In this document: positions 14,200-22,422 of the stretch, one piece after another
Numbering within the stretch: position 1 is the first letter of the stretch
Layout: the number at the start of each line of letters is the position of its first letter
Assembly (NCBI GenBank): GCA_031257655.1
Contig: JAIROF010000090.1
Coordinates: 1-30,498 of the forward strand
Direction: 5' to 3'
Source: Prevotellaceae bacterium
Lineage (GTDB): Bacteria; Bacteroidota; Bacteroidia; Bacteroidales; UBA932
Length of the DNA stretch: 30,498 nucleotides
Made by a program: the position numbers and the translations under genes
The notes under the pieces: generated by a model
Seen by the model: the letters and a program-made list of their open reading frames with translations, nothing else
Told to the model about the DNA's origin: nothing
Database searches by the model: none

Positions 14200-15486
14200 A
14201 TGTTTGAGTATCAGCCACAGGAGGAGATAATCCGCTTTCAGGAGGAAAAGCTGCGGGAGGCGTTGCAGTACCTGAGCCTTCGGTCGCCGTTTTACCGGCG
14301 CATGTTTCGGCAGCAGGGGGTAGCGGTCGACAACATCAGGCGCATAGAGGATTTGCGCCAAATCCCGTTTACCGACAAAAAAGATTTGCAGCGCTACAAC
14401 GGCGACTTTCTCTGCGTTCCGCCCGAAAAGGTGATAGACTACATCACCACCTCGGGGACGCTGGGCGACCCCGTGACGTTTGCCATGACCGACAAAGACC
14501 TCGACCGGCTGGCGTACAACGAAAAAATCTCCTTCCGCTGCATCGGCACGCAGCCCGGCGACGTGGTGCAGCTGATGACTACCCTCGACAAGCGCTTCAT
14601 GGCCGGCCTGGCCTACTTCCTGGGGCTACGCGCCCTGGGGGCGGGCGTCATCCGCGTGGGCAACGGCATCCCGGAGCTGCAGTGGGACACCATCCGCCGC
14701 ATCCGGCCAAACACCATCGTATGCGTGCCCTCCTTCATCCTGCACATCATCAGGTACGCCGAGGAGAACGGCATCGACTACCGGAGATCAAGCGTGAAAA
14801 AAGTGGTCTGCATAGGCGAAAATCTTCGGGAGCAGGACTTTTCGCTCAACCTCCTCGGGCGGCGCATCCGGGAGAAGTGGGACGTGGCGCTGTTCTCCAC
14901 CTACGCCTCCACCGAAATGGCGACCACCTTTGCCGAGTGCGAGCACGGCTGCGGCGGGCACCACCACCCCGACCTCATTATCTGCGAGCTGGTAGACGAA
15001 AGCGGGGCGCCCGTCCAGGAGGGACGCCCGGGCGAGCTGGTCGTCACCACGCTCGGCGTAGAGGGGATGCCCCTGCTGCGCTTCAAAACGGGCGACTTAG
15101 TGAGCATGCACACCGCGCCATGCCGCTGCGGGCGAACGTCTATGCGCCTCAGCCCCGTGCTGGGCCGCGCCAACCACCTCATCAAGCTGAAGGGAACCAC
15201 GCTATACCCTCCCGCCCTGTTCGACGTGCTCGACAACACGCCCTACGTGGAGCGATACGTGGTGGAGGTGGGCTGCAACGACAGCGGAAACGACAGCGTG
15301 CTGGTGCGCGTTGGGCTGCGCCAAAACGCTGCAGACGACGTCGTAAAGGACCTCAAAGACCGATTCCGCGCAAAGGTGCGCGTGGCGCCCGACGTGGAGG
15401 TGTGCCCAGCGGAGGAGATACAAAAAATCAACTTCCCCAACATGAGCCGAAAGCCCGTCAAGCTGGTAGACCGGCGAAAAAAGTAG
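14200..15486 (+). CDS. PaaK-like acyl/aryl-CoA ligase (adenylate-forming enzyme)
   Basis: Predicted 428-residue cytoplasmic ligase of the phenylacetate-CoA ligase family. Such enzymes activate an aryl or acyl acid with ATP and pass it to CoA or a carrier protein. Visible motifs: the phosphate-binding TTSGTLGDP (83-91), YASTEM (235-240), KTGDLV (296-301) and the hinge-side KLKGTTLYPP (329-338). Cys247, Cys251, Cys308 and Cys310 form a likely metal-binding group, seen in a subset of the family. Length is normal for PaaK. In this setting it could supply an aromatic or fatty starter for a polyene or resorcinol lipid; this is inference. It stands 750 bp after the esterase and probably has its own promoter. 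Confidence 0.85.
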   Translation: MFEYQPQEEIIRFQEEKLREALQYLSLRSPFYRRMFRQQGVAVDNIRRIEDLRQIPFTDKKDLQRYNGDFLCVPPEKVIDYITTSGTLGDPVTFAMTDKDLDRLAYNEKISFRCIGTQPGDVVQLMTTLDKRFMAGLAYFLGLRALGAGVIRVGNGIPELQWDTIRRIRPNTIVCVPSFILHIIRYAEENGIDYRRSSVKKVVCIGENLREQDFSLNLLGRRIREKWDVALFSTYASTEMATTFAECEHGCGGHHHPDLIICELVDESGAPVQEGRPGELVVTTLGVEGMPLLRFKTGDLVSMHTAPCRCGRTSMRLSPVLGRANHLIKLKGTTLYPPALFDVLDNTPYVERYVVEVGCNDSGNDSVLVRVGLRQNAADDVVKDLKDRFRAKVRVAPDVEVCPAEEIQKINFPNMSRKPVKLVDRRKK

Positions 15487-15491
15487 CACCC

Positions 15492-15534
15492 AAAAAAACC
15501 TGCGGCGTGCGGCGGCTACGCTCGCGCCGTTTTT
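15492..15534. terminator. Candidate bidirectional terminator between convergent genes
   Basis: An A-run (15492-15498), a GC-rich imperfect stem (CGGCGTGCG against CGCTCGCGCCG, about 15503-15529) and a T-run TTTTT (15530-15534). It fits termination of the ligase from the left and of the PepSY gene from the right. Confidence 0.55.
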
Positions 15535-16096
15535 ACAGCGCCAGCAGCACGCAGGCAATGGGGATAGCAACGCCCAGCAGCACGTACCACTTCCCGCGTC
15601 CGGCCAAGCCGTGCCGGCCTTTCACCATGAGCAACCCCGAAAGGGCAAAAAAGATGAGCGCAACGGCAAAGAAATCGGCCATTGGCGACCAGCCGCTAAC
15701 CTTGTTGTAGTGCAGCCGGTTGATCCAGTACACGAGCGCTCGGCGGCGGCTTACTTCGTAGCCTGCCATGCCGGACTGCGGGCTGTAGCTCCCCATGCCG
15801 CCGCCCAGCATGAGCCGGTAGCAGCCGTCTTCGGCGTCGAAAATCCGGTTGAGCGTTGGCAGGTCGGATTGCGCCCGCCACGCTGCGCCCAGCTGCTCTT
15901 TGGAAAGCCCGGCCTCAAAAGCGCGCTGCCGGCGGTGAACGGCGTAGGCGGGGTCGGCGCCGTCCTGCAGGTGGTTGAGCAGCATCCCCGAAACGGCGTA
16001 GATGAGGCTCACGCCAACCATCAGGAACCCCAAATCGCGGTGAATGGCGCGAATCCACCGCAGCGCCTTTGGGCTAATCGAGAACTTCGTACGCAT
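15533..16096 (-). CDS. PepSY-associated transmembrane protein
   Basis: Predicted 187-residue inner-membrane protein. The start at 16096 (MRTKFS) is chosen because family members begin with a short basic stretch before the conserved IHRDLGF segment; the frame extends to 16135 but without good features, and 16096 overlaps the upstream gene by 23 bp, typical of translational coupling. Three hydrophobic segments are visible: the first right after the IHRD motif, a second near FFAVALIFFALSGLLM and a last at the C-terminus. Such proteins often sit beside TonB-dependent receptors and may move electrons or support metal or haem uptake; that role is inferred. LNHL, HYNK and H-R-D histidines are candidate haem or metal ligands. 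It is the last gene of the SusCD-containing group on this strand. Confidence 0.72.
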   Translation of the reverse strand: MRTKFSISPKALRWIRAIHRDLGFLMVGVSLIYAVSGMLLNHLQDGADPAYAVHRRQRAFEAGLSKEQLGAAWRAQSDLPTLNRIFDAEDGCYRLMLGGGMGSYSPQSGMAGYEVSRRRALVYWINRLHYNKVSGWSPMADFFAVALIFFALSGLLMVKGRHGLAGRGKWYVLLGVAIPIACVLLAL

Positions 16097-16619
16097 TGCC
16101 GTCGACGTAGTAAATAGCATAGTAGCCCTTGCCATGCGCCTTCATCCAGCTGCGCATTTTGGCAACGCTACTCAGCTCGGCCTGGCAGCTCTCCGCCGAT
16201 CCGTCTTCCTCCAGCTTCTTGTTGGCGTCGGCCTCCAGCTGCGCAACTTCGCCCTGCGAAATTCGGCGCTCGCGCAACGCGCCCTTCACCACGATTTGCG
16301 ACCCTACCAGCTCGCGGTTGAACCCGCCAATGCCCTCCTTAGCCTCTACCCGTATAGCGGCAGCCTGGCTTTCGCCCGTCAAAAAGCAGCGCTTGCCGGA
16401 GTGCTTGCAGACGTGGGTTACGTACCCGTGCAGGCTAACGGTTTTGCCCACCAGCGAATCGGCTGCCGTGAGCAACGAATCTACCCCGTAGGAAAGGGCG
16501 ATGGCCAGCGTATCGGCTCCGGCGGCGGCGGCGGTGCTCTTTTGCCCGGGCGTGCTGCCGCACGACGCCGCGCATAGCGCTAAGAACATGAGCATAGCGG
16601 TAATTTTTGCTTGTTTCAT
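16074..16619 (-). CDS. Lipoprotein with OB-fold-like domain
   Basis: Predicted 181-residue lipoprotein. Residues 1-19 are a signal sequence with lipobox AASC and Cys20 as the lipidated residue. The central part (about 58-120), with GKTVSLHGYVTHVCKHSGKR-like strands and the VGSQIVVKGAL strand, looks like a small OB-fold related to the tRNA-anti-like family of exported proteins. Two cysteines (71 and 78) in CKHSGKRC could form a disulfide or bind a metal. The C-terminal 40 residues form a likely helix and an AIYYVDGNAYEVLD end. It overlaps the PepSY gene by 23 bp, so both are made together, and follows susD through a 300-bp heptamer array. Exact role unknown. Confidence 0.65.
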   Translation of the reverse strand: MKQAKITAMLMFLALCAASCGSTPGQKSTAAAAGADTLAIALSYGVDSLLTAADSLVGKTVSLHGYVTHVCKHSGKRCFLTGESQAAAIRVEAKEGIGGFNRELVGSQIVVKGALRERRISQGEVAQLEADANKKLEEDGSAESCQAELSSVAKMRSWMKAHGKGYYAIYYVDGNAYEVLD

Positions 16620-16620
16620 T

Positions 16621-16936
16621 TTGATTTTTGATTTTTGGTTTTTGATTTTGATTTTGATTTTGATTTTGATTTTAGTTTTTGGTTTTTAGTTTTTGGTTTT
16701 TAGTTTTTAGTTTTTAGTTTTTAGTTTTTGGTTTTTGGTTTTTGGTTTTTAGTTTTTAGTTTTTAGTTTTTAGTTTTTAGTTTTTAGTTTTTAGTTTTTA
16801 GTTTTTGGTTTTTAGTTTTTAGTTTTTAGTTTTTGGTTTTTAGTTTTTAGTTTTTAGTTTTTAGTTTTTAGTTTTTAGTTTTTAGTTTTTAGTTTTTAGT
16901 TTTTAGTTTGTTTTTAGTTTTTAGTTTTTAGTTAGC
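16621..16936. repeat. Long heptamer array (TTTTTAG)n with a hexamer end
   Basis: About 40 units of TTTTTAG, some TTTTTGG, with a run of GATTTT hexamers at the left end (about 16648-16675). It fills the whole 308-bp gap between susD (stop at 16928) and the next gene on the - strand (start at 16619), and includes the susD stop. On the transcribed strand it reads as A-rich CTAAAAA repeats, which resembles the A-rich upstream regions favoured for translation in Bacteroidota. Confidence 0.95.
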
Positions 16937-18589
16937 TTTAGTGATGTCTGGGTTGGCGAGCAGGATGGTTTCCGGCATAGGGAACGTATATCCCGGGTCA
17001 TTTTGTTTCAGCGTAAACGTTTGAGATTTTCCTCCCTGCAATTCGTACCAGACGTGCGACACGGGCGCCATGCCCTGCCGGCGGAGGTCGAACCAGCGCA
17101 AGGCCTCAAAGCAGAGCTCACGCCGGCGCTCCTTGCGCACAAGCGCTACCGCATCATCGCCGGAGGTGTAGGAAGGCGGGGCGGCTCGGCTCGCAAACCT
17201 GTTCTTCCAGATTTCATGGAGCGCGCTGATGGCCGCGCCCGCATGTCCGAGCTGCGCCTGCGCCTCGGCAAGGATGAGGTAGGCCTCCGTAAAGCGCAAC
17301 GCCTGCCCGTAGGTGCGGCTGTCCTGCGCGGGCAAAAACCGGTTGCCTGTGGAGGGGATGCCGCTGCCGTCGTCCGAAATGCGCAGCTTGCCGTAGGCGC
17401 GGTACTTGCCCGTTGACAGCGGCGGATTGGCAGCAGCGCTGTAATTGGGCTCGCTATATAAGTCACGAACAAGATACGCGCGAAGGCGCAAATCCTGCGC
17501 GTCGTAGCTGCTTACCAAACCGGGCGAAGCGTGGGTCAACGCGGCAAAAGCTTCATTATTTTTCAGCCGGCTGTTGTTTCCCTGCGCCATCTCCTGCGCC
17601 GTCAGCTGGGCAACATCGCCGGCCGTACCGTAAAGCCATATCACATCGGGGTTGGCGTAGCTCAGAAAATCGGGGTAAAATTTTTGCGTGCGCTTCACGT
17701 TGGCCGTCGACGAGTCAGCGGCGGCGTCAGCGTGCACGTTGCTGTAGCCGGCGGCAACCAGCTCGTTCAGGTCTTTAATCCGAAACCGGTGCGCCCAGCC
17801 GTCGATGAGGTTTTGGGCGTAGCGCGCGGCATTTTCCCAGTCGCCCATGTAGAGGTAAGCCCTCGCGAGGAGGAGCAGCGCCATGGGCAGCGTAGGGCGC
17901 GACTGCCGGTACTGATACGACGGCTCCAGCCCCTCGAACAGCGCCACCGCGCTACGCAAATCGTCAACGATGAGGCGGTAGACCTCGCCCACCGTGCTGC
18001 GCGTCATTTTGCGGTTTTCCTTGGCCGCCGTGGTGCGGAGCGGCACGCCGGGGCCGCTGGGGTCTGCCGTGTACGGCGCACCATACATGTTGACCAGATG
18101 GAGATAGTAGAACGCCCGCAGGGTGTAGGCCTGCGCCTTCACGTAGCTTTTCATGGCCGCATCGCCGCTCACCTCGTCTATGTAGTCGAGCGGCGCGTTG
18201 GCGTAGACTATTTTCTTGTACGCATCGGTATAAGATTCCGTGACGTAATGTCCGTTTGTCCGCATATACACGTCGTAGTCGGAGCGCCACGTGTACAGGG
18301 CATACACCGCCGACACGTAGGGGACGCTGTACCACAAATCCGTAGCCGGGTTACGCGGGTCGACATACTTGGTGAGCGTTTCCACATCGTCCGACACAAT
18401 ATCGAGAAATCCGCAGGTGAGGTTCATCCCTGTCGACGGGTCGGGCAGAGCCGAAACAAGCAGCTCGTTGAGCTGGTCGGCTGTTTCCGGGCTAAACTCA
18501 CTTTGCGAGCGCGGTTTTAGAAAATCCGCGCACGAAGCAAACGCCAAAAGTATGAAGTAAGCGGTAAGCGGTATGAGGTATGTTTTCAT
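16928..18589 (-). CDS. SusD/RagB-type outer-membrane nutrient-binding lipoprotein
   Basis: Predicted 553-residue surface lipoprotein that partners with SusC to bind substrate at the cell surface. Evidence: signal peptide ending FASC with Cys20 as the lipid anchor, a SusD-like tetratricopeptide-rich helical body (Tyr-rich VKAQAYTLRAFYYLHLVNMYG segment), the PLRTTAAKENRKMTRSTVGEVY stretch, and a conserved end with LRKER-like and FEALRWFDLRRQG segments followed by FPMPETILLANPDITKAN. The partner susC ends 22 bp upstream. The ligand cannot be told; the lack of glycoside hydrolases nearby argues that it might not be a typical polysaccharide. The stop codon lies in the TTTTTAG array. Confidence 0.9.
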   Translation of the reverse strand: MKTYLIPLTAYFILLAFASCADFLKPRSQSEFSPETADQLNELLVSALPDPSTGMNLTCGFLDIVSDDVETLTKYVDPRNPATDLWYSVPYVSAVYALYTWRSDYDVYMRTNGHYVTESYTDAYKKIVYANAPLDYIDEVSGDAAMKSYVKAQAYTLRAFYYLHLVNMYGAPYTADPSGPGVPLRTTAAKENRKMTRSTVGEVYRLIVDDLRSAVALFEGLEPSYQYRQSRPTLPMALLLLARAYLYMGDWENAARYAQNLIDGWAHRFRIKDLNELVAAGYSNVHADAAADSSTANVKRTQKFYPDFLSYANPDVIWLYGTAGDVAQLTAQEMAQGNNSRLKNNEAFAALTHASPGLVSSYDAQDLRLRAYLVRDLYSEPNYSAAANPPLSTGKYRAYGKLRISDDGSGIPSTGNRFLPAQDSRTYGQALRFTEAYLILAEAQAQLGHAGAAISALHEIWKNRFASRAAPPSYTSGDDAVALVRKERRRELCFEALRWFDLRRQGMAPVSHVWYELQGGKSQTFTLKQNDPGYTFPMPETILLANPDITKAN

Positions 18590-18611
18590 ATTGTTAGTTC
18601 TTAGTTCTTAG
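18590..18611. repeat. Heptamer array between susC and susD
   Basis: On the - strand: AACTAAG twice, then AACTAAC, fully covering the spacer between the susC stop and the susD start. Confidence 0.85.
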
Positions 18612-21600
18612 TTAAAATCCGAGGCTAACGCCCATAGTGTAGGAGCGCGGAATTTTCCGGTCGCCGCCCAGCTCGGGGTCCATGCCGTTCCACTCGGGCG
18701 CTGCAATGAGGAAGACGTTGTTGACGGCCGCCGTAATGCTGACGTTGCGCAGATGGATTTTCTTCAGGTATGCGGCGTTAAGCATCCACGTCGCCTGTAT
18801 GCTGCGGCAGCGGAAGTTCGACAGGGAGGCTATTCGGGCGTCGGAGTAAGCCCACATCTCGTAGCGATCCCGGCTCACGCCCCCCGACGGGTCGCTCAGC
18901 AGTATCGGGTGCTGCATTTTATCGGGAATGATGTACAAGCCGGGGAAATCGGAGGCGTCGCCCGGCTGCTTCCAGCGCTTTAGCAGCTCCTTGCTGAGGT
19001 TGCTCGTGGGGTCGGGCATTTGCCCGTTGACGAATGCGCTGTACGGGTTGGGGAGAAACGTCCGGCCCCCCAGCGTGGCTGCGCACATCATGGCCAGCGA
19101 AATATTTTTGTAGCCCACGCGAACGTTGAGGCCGCCGCTCAGGCTCGAAATGCGCGTGCCGGCATACGTAAGGAAATCCACCGGATTGGCGCTTTGCGCG
19201 TCCATGTTGTTGAACGTCGGGATACCGTAGCCGGCATCCGGCCCGGCGTAGGAGTACGCCCAGAACGAGCCTAACGGGTAGCCCGGCACAATGATTTTTT
19301 CGGTAGAGCCGTTCAGGTACGACATGGTGTTGTACGACGCGGCGTCGGTTTGCTCCTCCCGCACAATCACATTCCAGTTTTTGGACAGGTTGGCGCCCAG
19401 CGATACTTTCCACGAGGGCGTTTGCAGGGCGACGACGTTGAGCGCCGCCTCCAGCCCGGAGTTCCGCACAAACGTGCCGGTGAACGTGCTGGTGAAGCCG
19501 CCGTTCTCCGGCGCGTCGGCAAAGCTGCGGCCTACGTTCGAGAGGCGGGTGTAGCCGTCTACCACCAGCGCTACGCGACCGCCGAACAGGCCGATATCGA
19601 GGCCGCCGTTCCAGTTTTCGGTGCGCTCCCACGACATGTACGGGTTGGCAAGACGCGAAATAATGGAGTAAGGCTCCTCCAGCAGGGAATGGATGGGCAT
19701 GTAGCGCAAAACCATTTCCGTGGTTTGGGTGTTCGACACGTTGCCCTGCGTGCCGTAGGTCAGGCGAAAATTCGCCGTGCCGAGCCACGCATCAGCCCAC
19801 TCCATGAACGCTTCTTCGGCCAGCTTCCACGACACGCCGAACGAAAACGCCGGGTTGAAGCGCTTGTTGGCGTTTTGCCCAAAGGTGTTAGACCAGTCGT
19901 TGCGGAAGTTGGCGTTGAGCACATACTTTTCGTTGAGCGAGTACGCGCCGATGAACGCCAGCGAAGCCTTGTTGTCGGTAAAGCTGGTAGAGCGCCAGTA
20001 GCCTTTTGCCAGCTTGCTGTAGGTGTCCTCGTAGCCGGAGGGCGCGGTGGCAGAGCCGATGGGCGCCAGCTCACCCGGCACGGTGGGCGCGTCGATGCTT
20101 TCGCCCCGCGACCTGTCGTACCCAAACACCGTGTTGTATTTGGAGTTGCGGTACGTGGAGCCGACTTCCCACATCGCCATCACGTTCACGCGGTGCCGGT
20201 CGGCAAACGTGCGCGAATAGCTCAGCTGGTTGCGCGCGCTATAGCTCCTCGAATAGGTGTTGTCGGTGATGAGGATACCGCCGTTTTTGAGCACGGCGGC
20301 GCTTTTGTACTTCGGGTCGGCGGCTTCGGGCGCGCCCAGGCGGTAGCCGCGATACCGGCTTACCACGTAGAAAGAGTTTTCGCCCATCCACGTCTCCGAT
20401 GCGCGGCTGTTGGCGTTGTAGCCGCCCACCACCTGCCAGGTAAGGTCGGGCGCGACGCGCCACTTGAAGTCCAGCGTAGCGTGCGCAACCGGCGTTTCCA
20501 CGTACGAGGCGGTGTTGCAGACGTCGTCCAGCATGTTGTAGGGAAGCCCCTCCTCCTCCGTGTTCGCGTTGTACTTGTACTTTTCCCGCACTCGGTAAAA
20601 CGCCGGCGAGCCGTCCTGGTTATAGGCGGGGATGGCGCGGCTGGTGCGGGTGGCATACCCGATGGGGTCGATGCCGGCGCCCGAAAAGCCGGTGGTTTGG
20701 CTCAAGCTGCTCGACAGGCTGGCGTCGACCCGCACCTTGGGCGACAGCTCCACGCCAATGCCCAGCCGACCGGTGTAGCGGTACATGCCGTTGTTGATTT
20801 CGGTAGCGTCGAGCTTATTGTACGACGCCGAAGCGGCGTAGGTAAGCTTGCCGGCGCCGCCCGACGCGCTCACATGGTACGTCTGGTTTACGCTGGGACG
20901 GGTAACCAGCTTTAGCCAGTCGGTGTTGACGGTTTCCAGATAGCTGTACCGGCGGACAAATTCGTCCTCCGCCATTTGGCCGGAAAGGTACATGTTGTAC
21001 ATGCCCTCGTAGGTGTAGGGCTGGCTAATGGGCACATGCCGGTAGTACGCGCCCGCATCAAAGGCCTCCTTGCTAAAGCCTATCCGCTCCTGCGAGTTCA
21101 TCAGGTTGTAGAGGCCGTAGTGGGGCTGCTCGCCAACCGTCAGGCTGTAGGAGGCGTTAATGGAGAGGCGGTCGACCGCGCCCTTTTTGGTGGTGATGAC
21201 AATCACGCCGTTCGACGCGCGCGAGCCGTACACCGCTGTGGTGGAGGCGTCTTTGAGCACGGTTACCGATTCGATATCGGCGGGGTTGAGCCACGAAATC
21301 TGGCTGCCGATAATGTTGTTGATTTCGGCGTCGCTGCTGCTGCCCCACTCATCCCACGTGCCCTGCACGCGCTGGACGTCGGGCTGCACCACGCCGTCCA
21401 CCACCCAGAGCGGCTCGGTAACGCCCAGCAGGGTGGATTGCCCGCGTATGGAGATTTGCGGCGCAGCGCCGGCGCGCATGGGCATTTTCACCATCATGCC
21501 CGCCACCTGCCCCGCCAGCATTTCGTCGATGGAGTTCAGCGCCGGAATCATAACGTCGGACGCTTTGAGCGCGGTGTAGGAGCCTACCACGTCGCGGCGC

Positions 21601-21974
21601 GGCATGTTGTACACGCCGGTTACCACGACCTCCTGCAGCATTTTGGCGTCCTCCTCCATCTCCACGTCGATGCGGGTGCGGTGGTTGTAGTCCACCTCTA
21701 CGGTTTTGAGCCCCAGCTGCGAAAACTTTATTTTCGTGGCGGGCACGGCGTTTTTGGGGATGCGCAGGATATAGCGCCCGTTTTTGTCGGTCATGGTGCC
21801 GTGTATGCTTTTCCCCACCGACACGTACACGCCTGCCAGCGGCAGCTTGGCGGCAGCGTCTGTCACTATGCCCTCTACGCTCACCATCTCCATTGCCTGC
21901 GCGCAGACGGGCGGGGCGACGCTCAGCGCCGCGTACCACCACGCGCACAGCAAGGTCAATATTTTTTTCAACAT
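18612..21974 (-). CDS. SusC/RagA-type TonB-linked outer-membrane transporter
   Basis: Predicted 1120-residue TonB-dependent transporter. After the signal peptide (residues 1-26, ending CAQA) there is a carboxypeptidase-D-like domain (about 32-108), the EVVVTGVY TonB-box-like segment (115-122), a plug domain starting about 140 with ISIRG (174-178), a DASTTAVYGSRASNG motif and the VIVITTKKG strand. A long beta-barrel follows and the protein ends SLGF, the typical terminal aromatic signature. There is no STN domain, so it is not a signalling transporter. The transport substrate is unknown. The 29 bp holding its start codon are duplicated just upstream, giving a five-codon upstream ORF. Confidence 0.93.
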   Translation of the reverse strand: MLKKILTLLCAWWYAALSVAPPVCAQAMEMVSVEGIVTDAAAKLPLAGVYVSVGKSIHGTMTDKNGRYILRIPKNAVPATKIKFSQLGLKTVEVDYNHRTRIDVEMEEDAKMLQEVVVTGVYNMPRRDVVGSYTALKASDVMIPALNSIDEMLAGQVAGMMVKMPMRAGAAPQISIRGQSTLLGVTEPLWVVDGVVQPDVQRVQGTWDEWGSSSDAEINNIIGSQISWLNPADIESVTVLKDASTTAVYGSRASNGVIVITTKKGAVDRLSINASYSLTVGEQPHYGLYNLMNSQERIGFSKEAFDAGAYYRHVPISQPYTYEGMYNMYLSGQMAEDEFVRRYSYLETVNTDWLKLVTRPSVNQTYHVSASGGAGKLTYAASASYNKLDATEINNGMYRYTGRLGIGVELSPKVRVDASLSSSLSQTTGFSGAGIDPIGYATRTSRAIPAYNQDGSPAFYRVREKYKYNANTEEEGLPYNMLDDVCNTASYVETPVAHATLDFKWRVAPDLTWQVVGGYNANSRASETWMGENSFYVVSRYRGYRLGAPEAADPKYKSAAVLKNGGILITDNTYSRSYSARNQLSYSRTFADRHRVNVMAMWEVGSTYRNSKYNTVFGYDRSRGESIDAPTVPGELAPIGSATAPSGYEDTYSKLAKGYWRSTSFTDNKASLAFIGAYSLNEKYVLNANFRNDWSNTFGQNANKRFNPAFSFGVSWKLAEEAFMEWADAWLGTANFRLTYGTQGNVSNTQTTEMVLRYMPIHSLLEEPYSIISRLANPYMSWERTENWNGGLDIGLFGGRVALVVDGYTRLSNVGRSFADAPENGGFTSTFTGTFVRNSGLEAALNVVALQTPSWKVSLGANLSKNWNVIVREEQTDAASYNTMSYLNGSTEKIIVPGYPLGSFWAYSYAGPDAGYGIPTFNNMDAQSANPVDFLTYAGTRISSLSGGLNVRVGYKNISLAMMCAATLGGRTFLPNPYSAFVNGQMPDPTSNLSKELLKRWKQPGDASDFPGLYIIPDKMQHPILLSDPSGGVSRDRYEMWAYSDARIASLSNFRCRSIQATWMLNAAYLKKIHLRNVSITAAVNNVFLIAAPEWNGMDPELGGDRKIPRSYTMGVSLGF

Positions 21975-22029
21975 CGGGGTAGGGTTTAAAAAGAAAACAA
22001 CATCGGGGTAGGTTTTAAAAAGAAAAAGA
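21970..22029. repeat. 29-bp tandem duplication covering the susC start
   Basis: CATCGGGGTAGG begins at 21972 and at 22001. On the - strand each copy reads CCCCGATGTTG. The downstream copy is the start of susC. The upstream copy starts a mini-ORF encoding MLFSF, which ends TAA before the real start. Confidence 0.85.
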
Positions 22030-22060
22030 TGCCTGTAGCGTAAATAAGCAAATAGGCAGA

Positions 22061-22168
22061 ATTAAGCTACTCAACTTTTGATTTTTTAATTTGTTGAATA
22101 ATAGCATTTTAAGATTAAGCCACTCGGCTTTTTGATTTTTTTAATTTGTTGAATAATAGCATTTTAGC
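22061..22168. repeat. 53-bp tandem duplication upstream of susC
   Basis: Two copies starting ATTAAGC at 22061 and 22114, with TTTTTTAATTTG and GAATAATAGCATTTTA shared. The first copy is followed directly by the second. The function is unknown, but it lies in the susC leader (gap 21975-22422). Confidence 0.85.
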
Positions 22169-22243
22169 ACAAATACGTTTTTGTAAAACAATAAAAATCA
22201 GCGCCTTTGTGCACGATTTTTTCGGTTTTATGTTTTTGAAATC

Positions 22244-22346
22244 AGACCTCACCCCCGGCCCATTTCCAAAGGAGAGGGGGGGGGCTGGCGCCGAATGTCG
22301 AGTACCTGCCCCCCTCTCCTTTGGAGAGGGGCCGGGGGTGAGGTCT
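22244..22346. repeat. Large imperfect inverted repeat, about 45-bp arms
   Basis: Left arm starts AGACCTCACCCCCGGCCC at 22244, right arm ends GGGCCGGGGGTGAGGTCT at 22346. Arms also share CCAAAGGAGAGGGG/CCCCTCTCCTTTGG, with a loop containing GGCGCC. This resembles a repeat commonly seen between Bacteroidota genes. It may work as a terminator of the lipoprotein message before susC. Confidence 0.85.
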
Positions 22347-22422
22347 GTCGAGTAAATCCACAAGATAGACAGCTTGCGAAAGCTGCATTAAATTACAGGC
22401 ATTGCTCGATTAGGGAATATTG

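Noticed and set aside
19350..20915. 521-codon open frame antisense to susC
   Set aside because: Shadow frame of the GC-rich susC gene; the sense frame has all SusC features.
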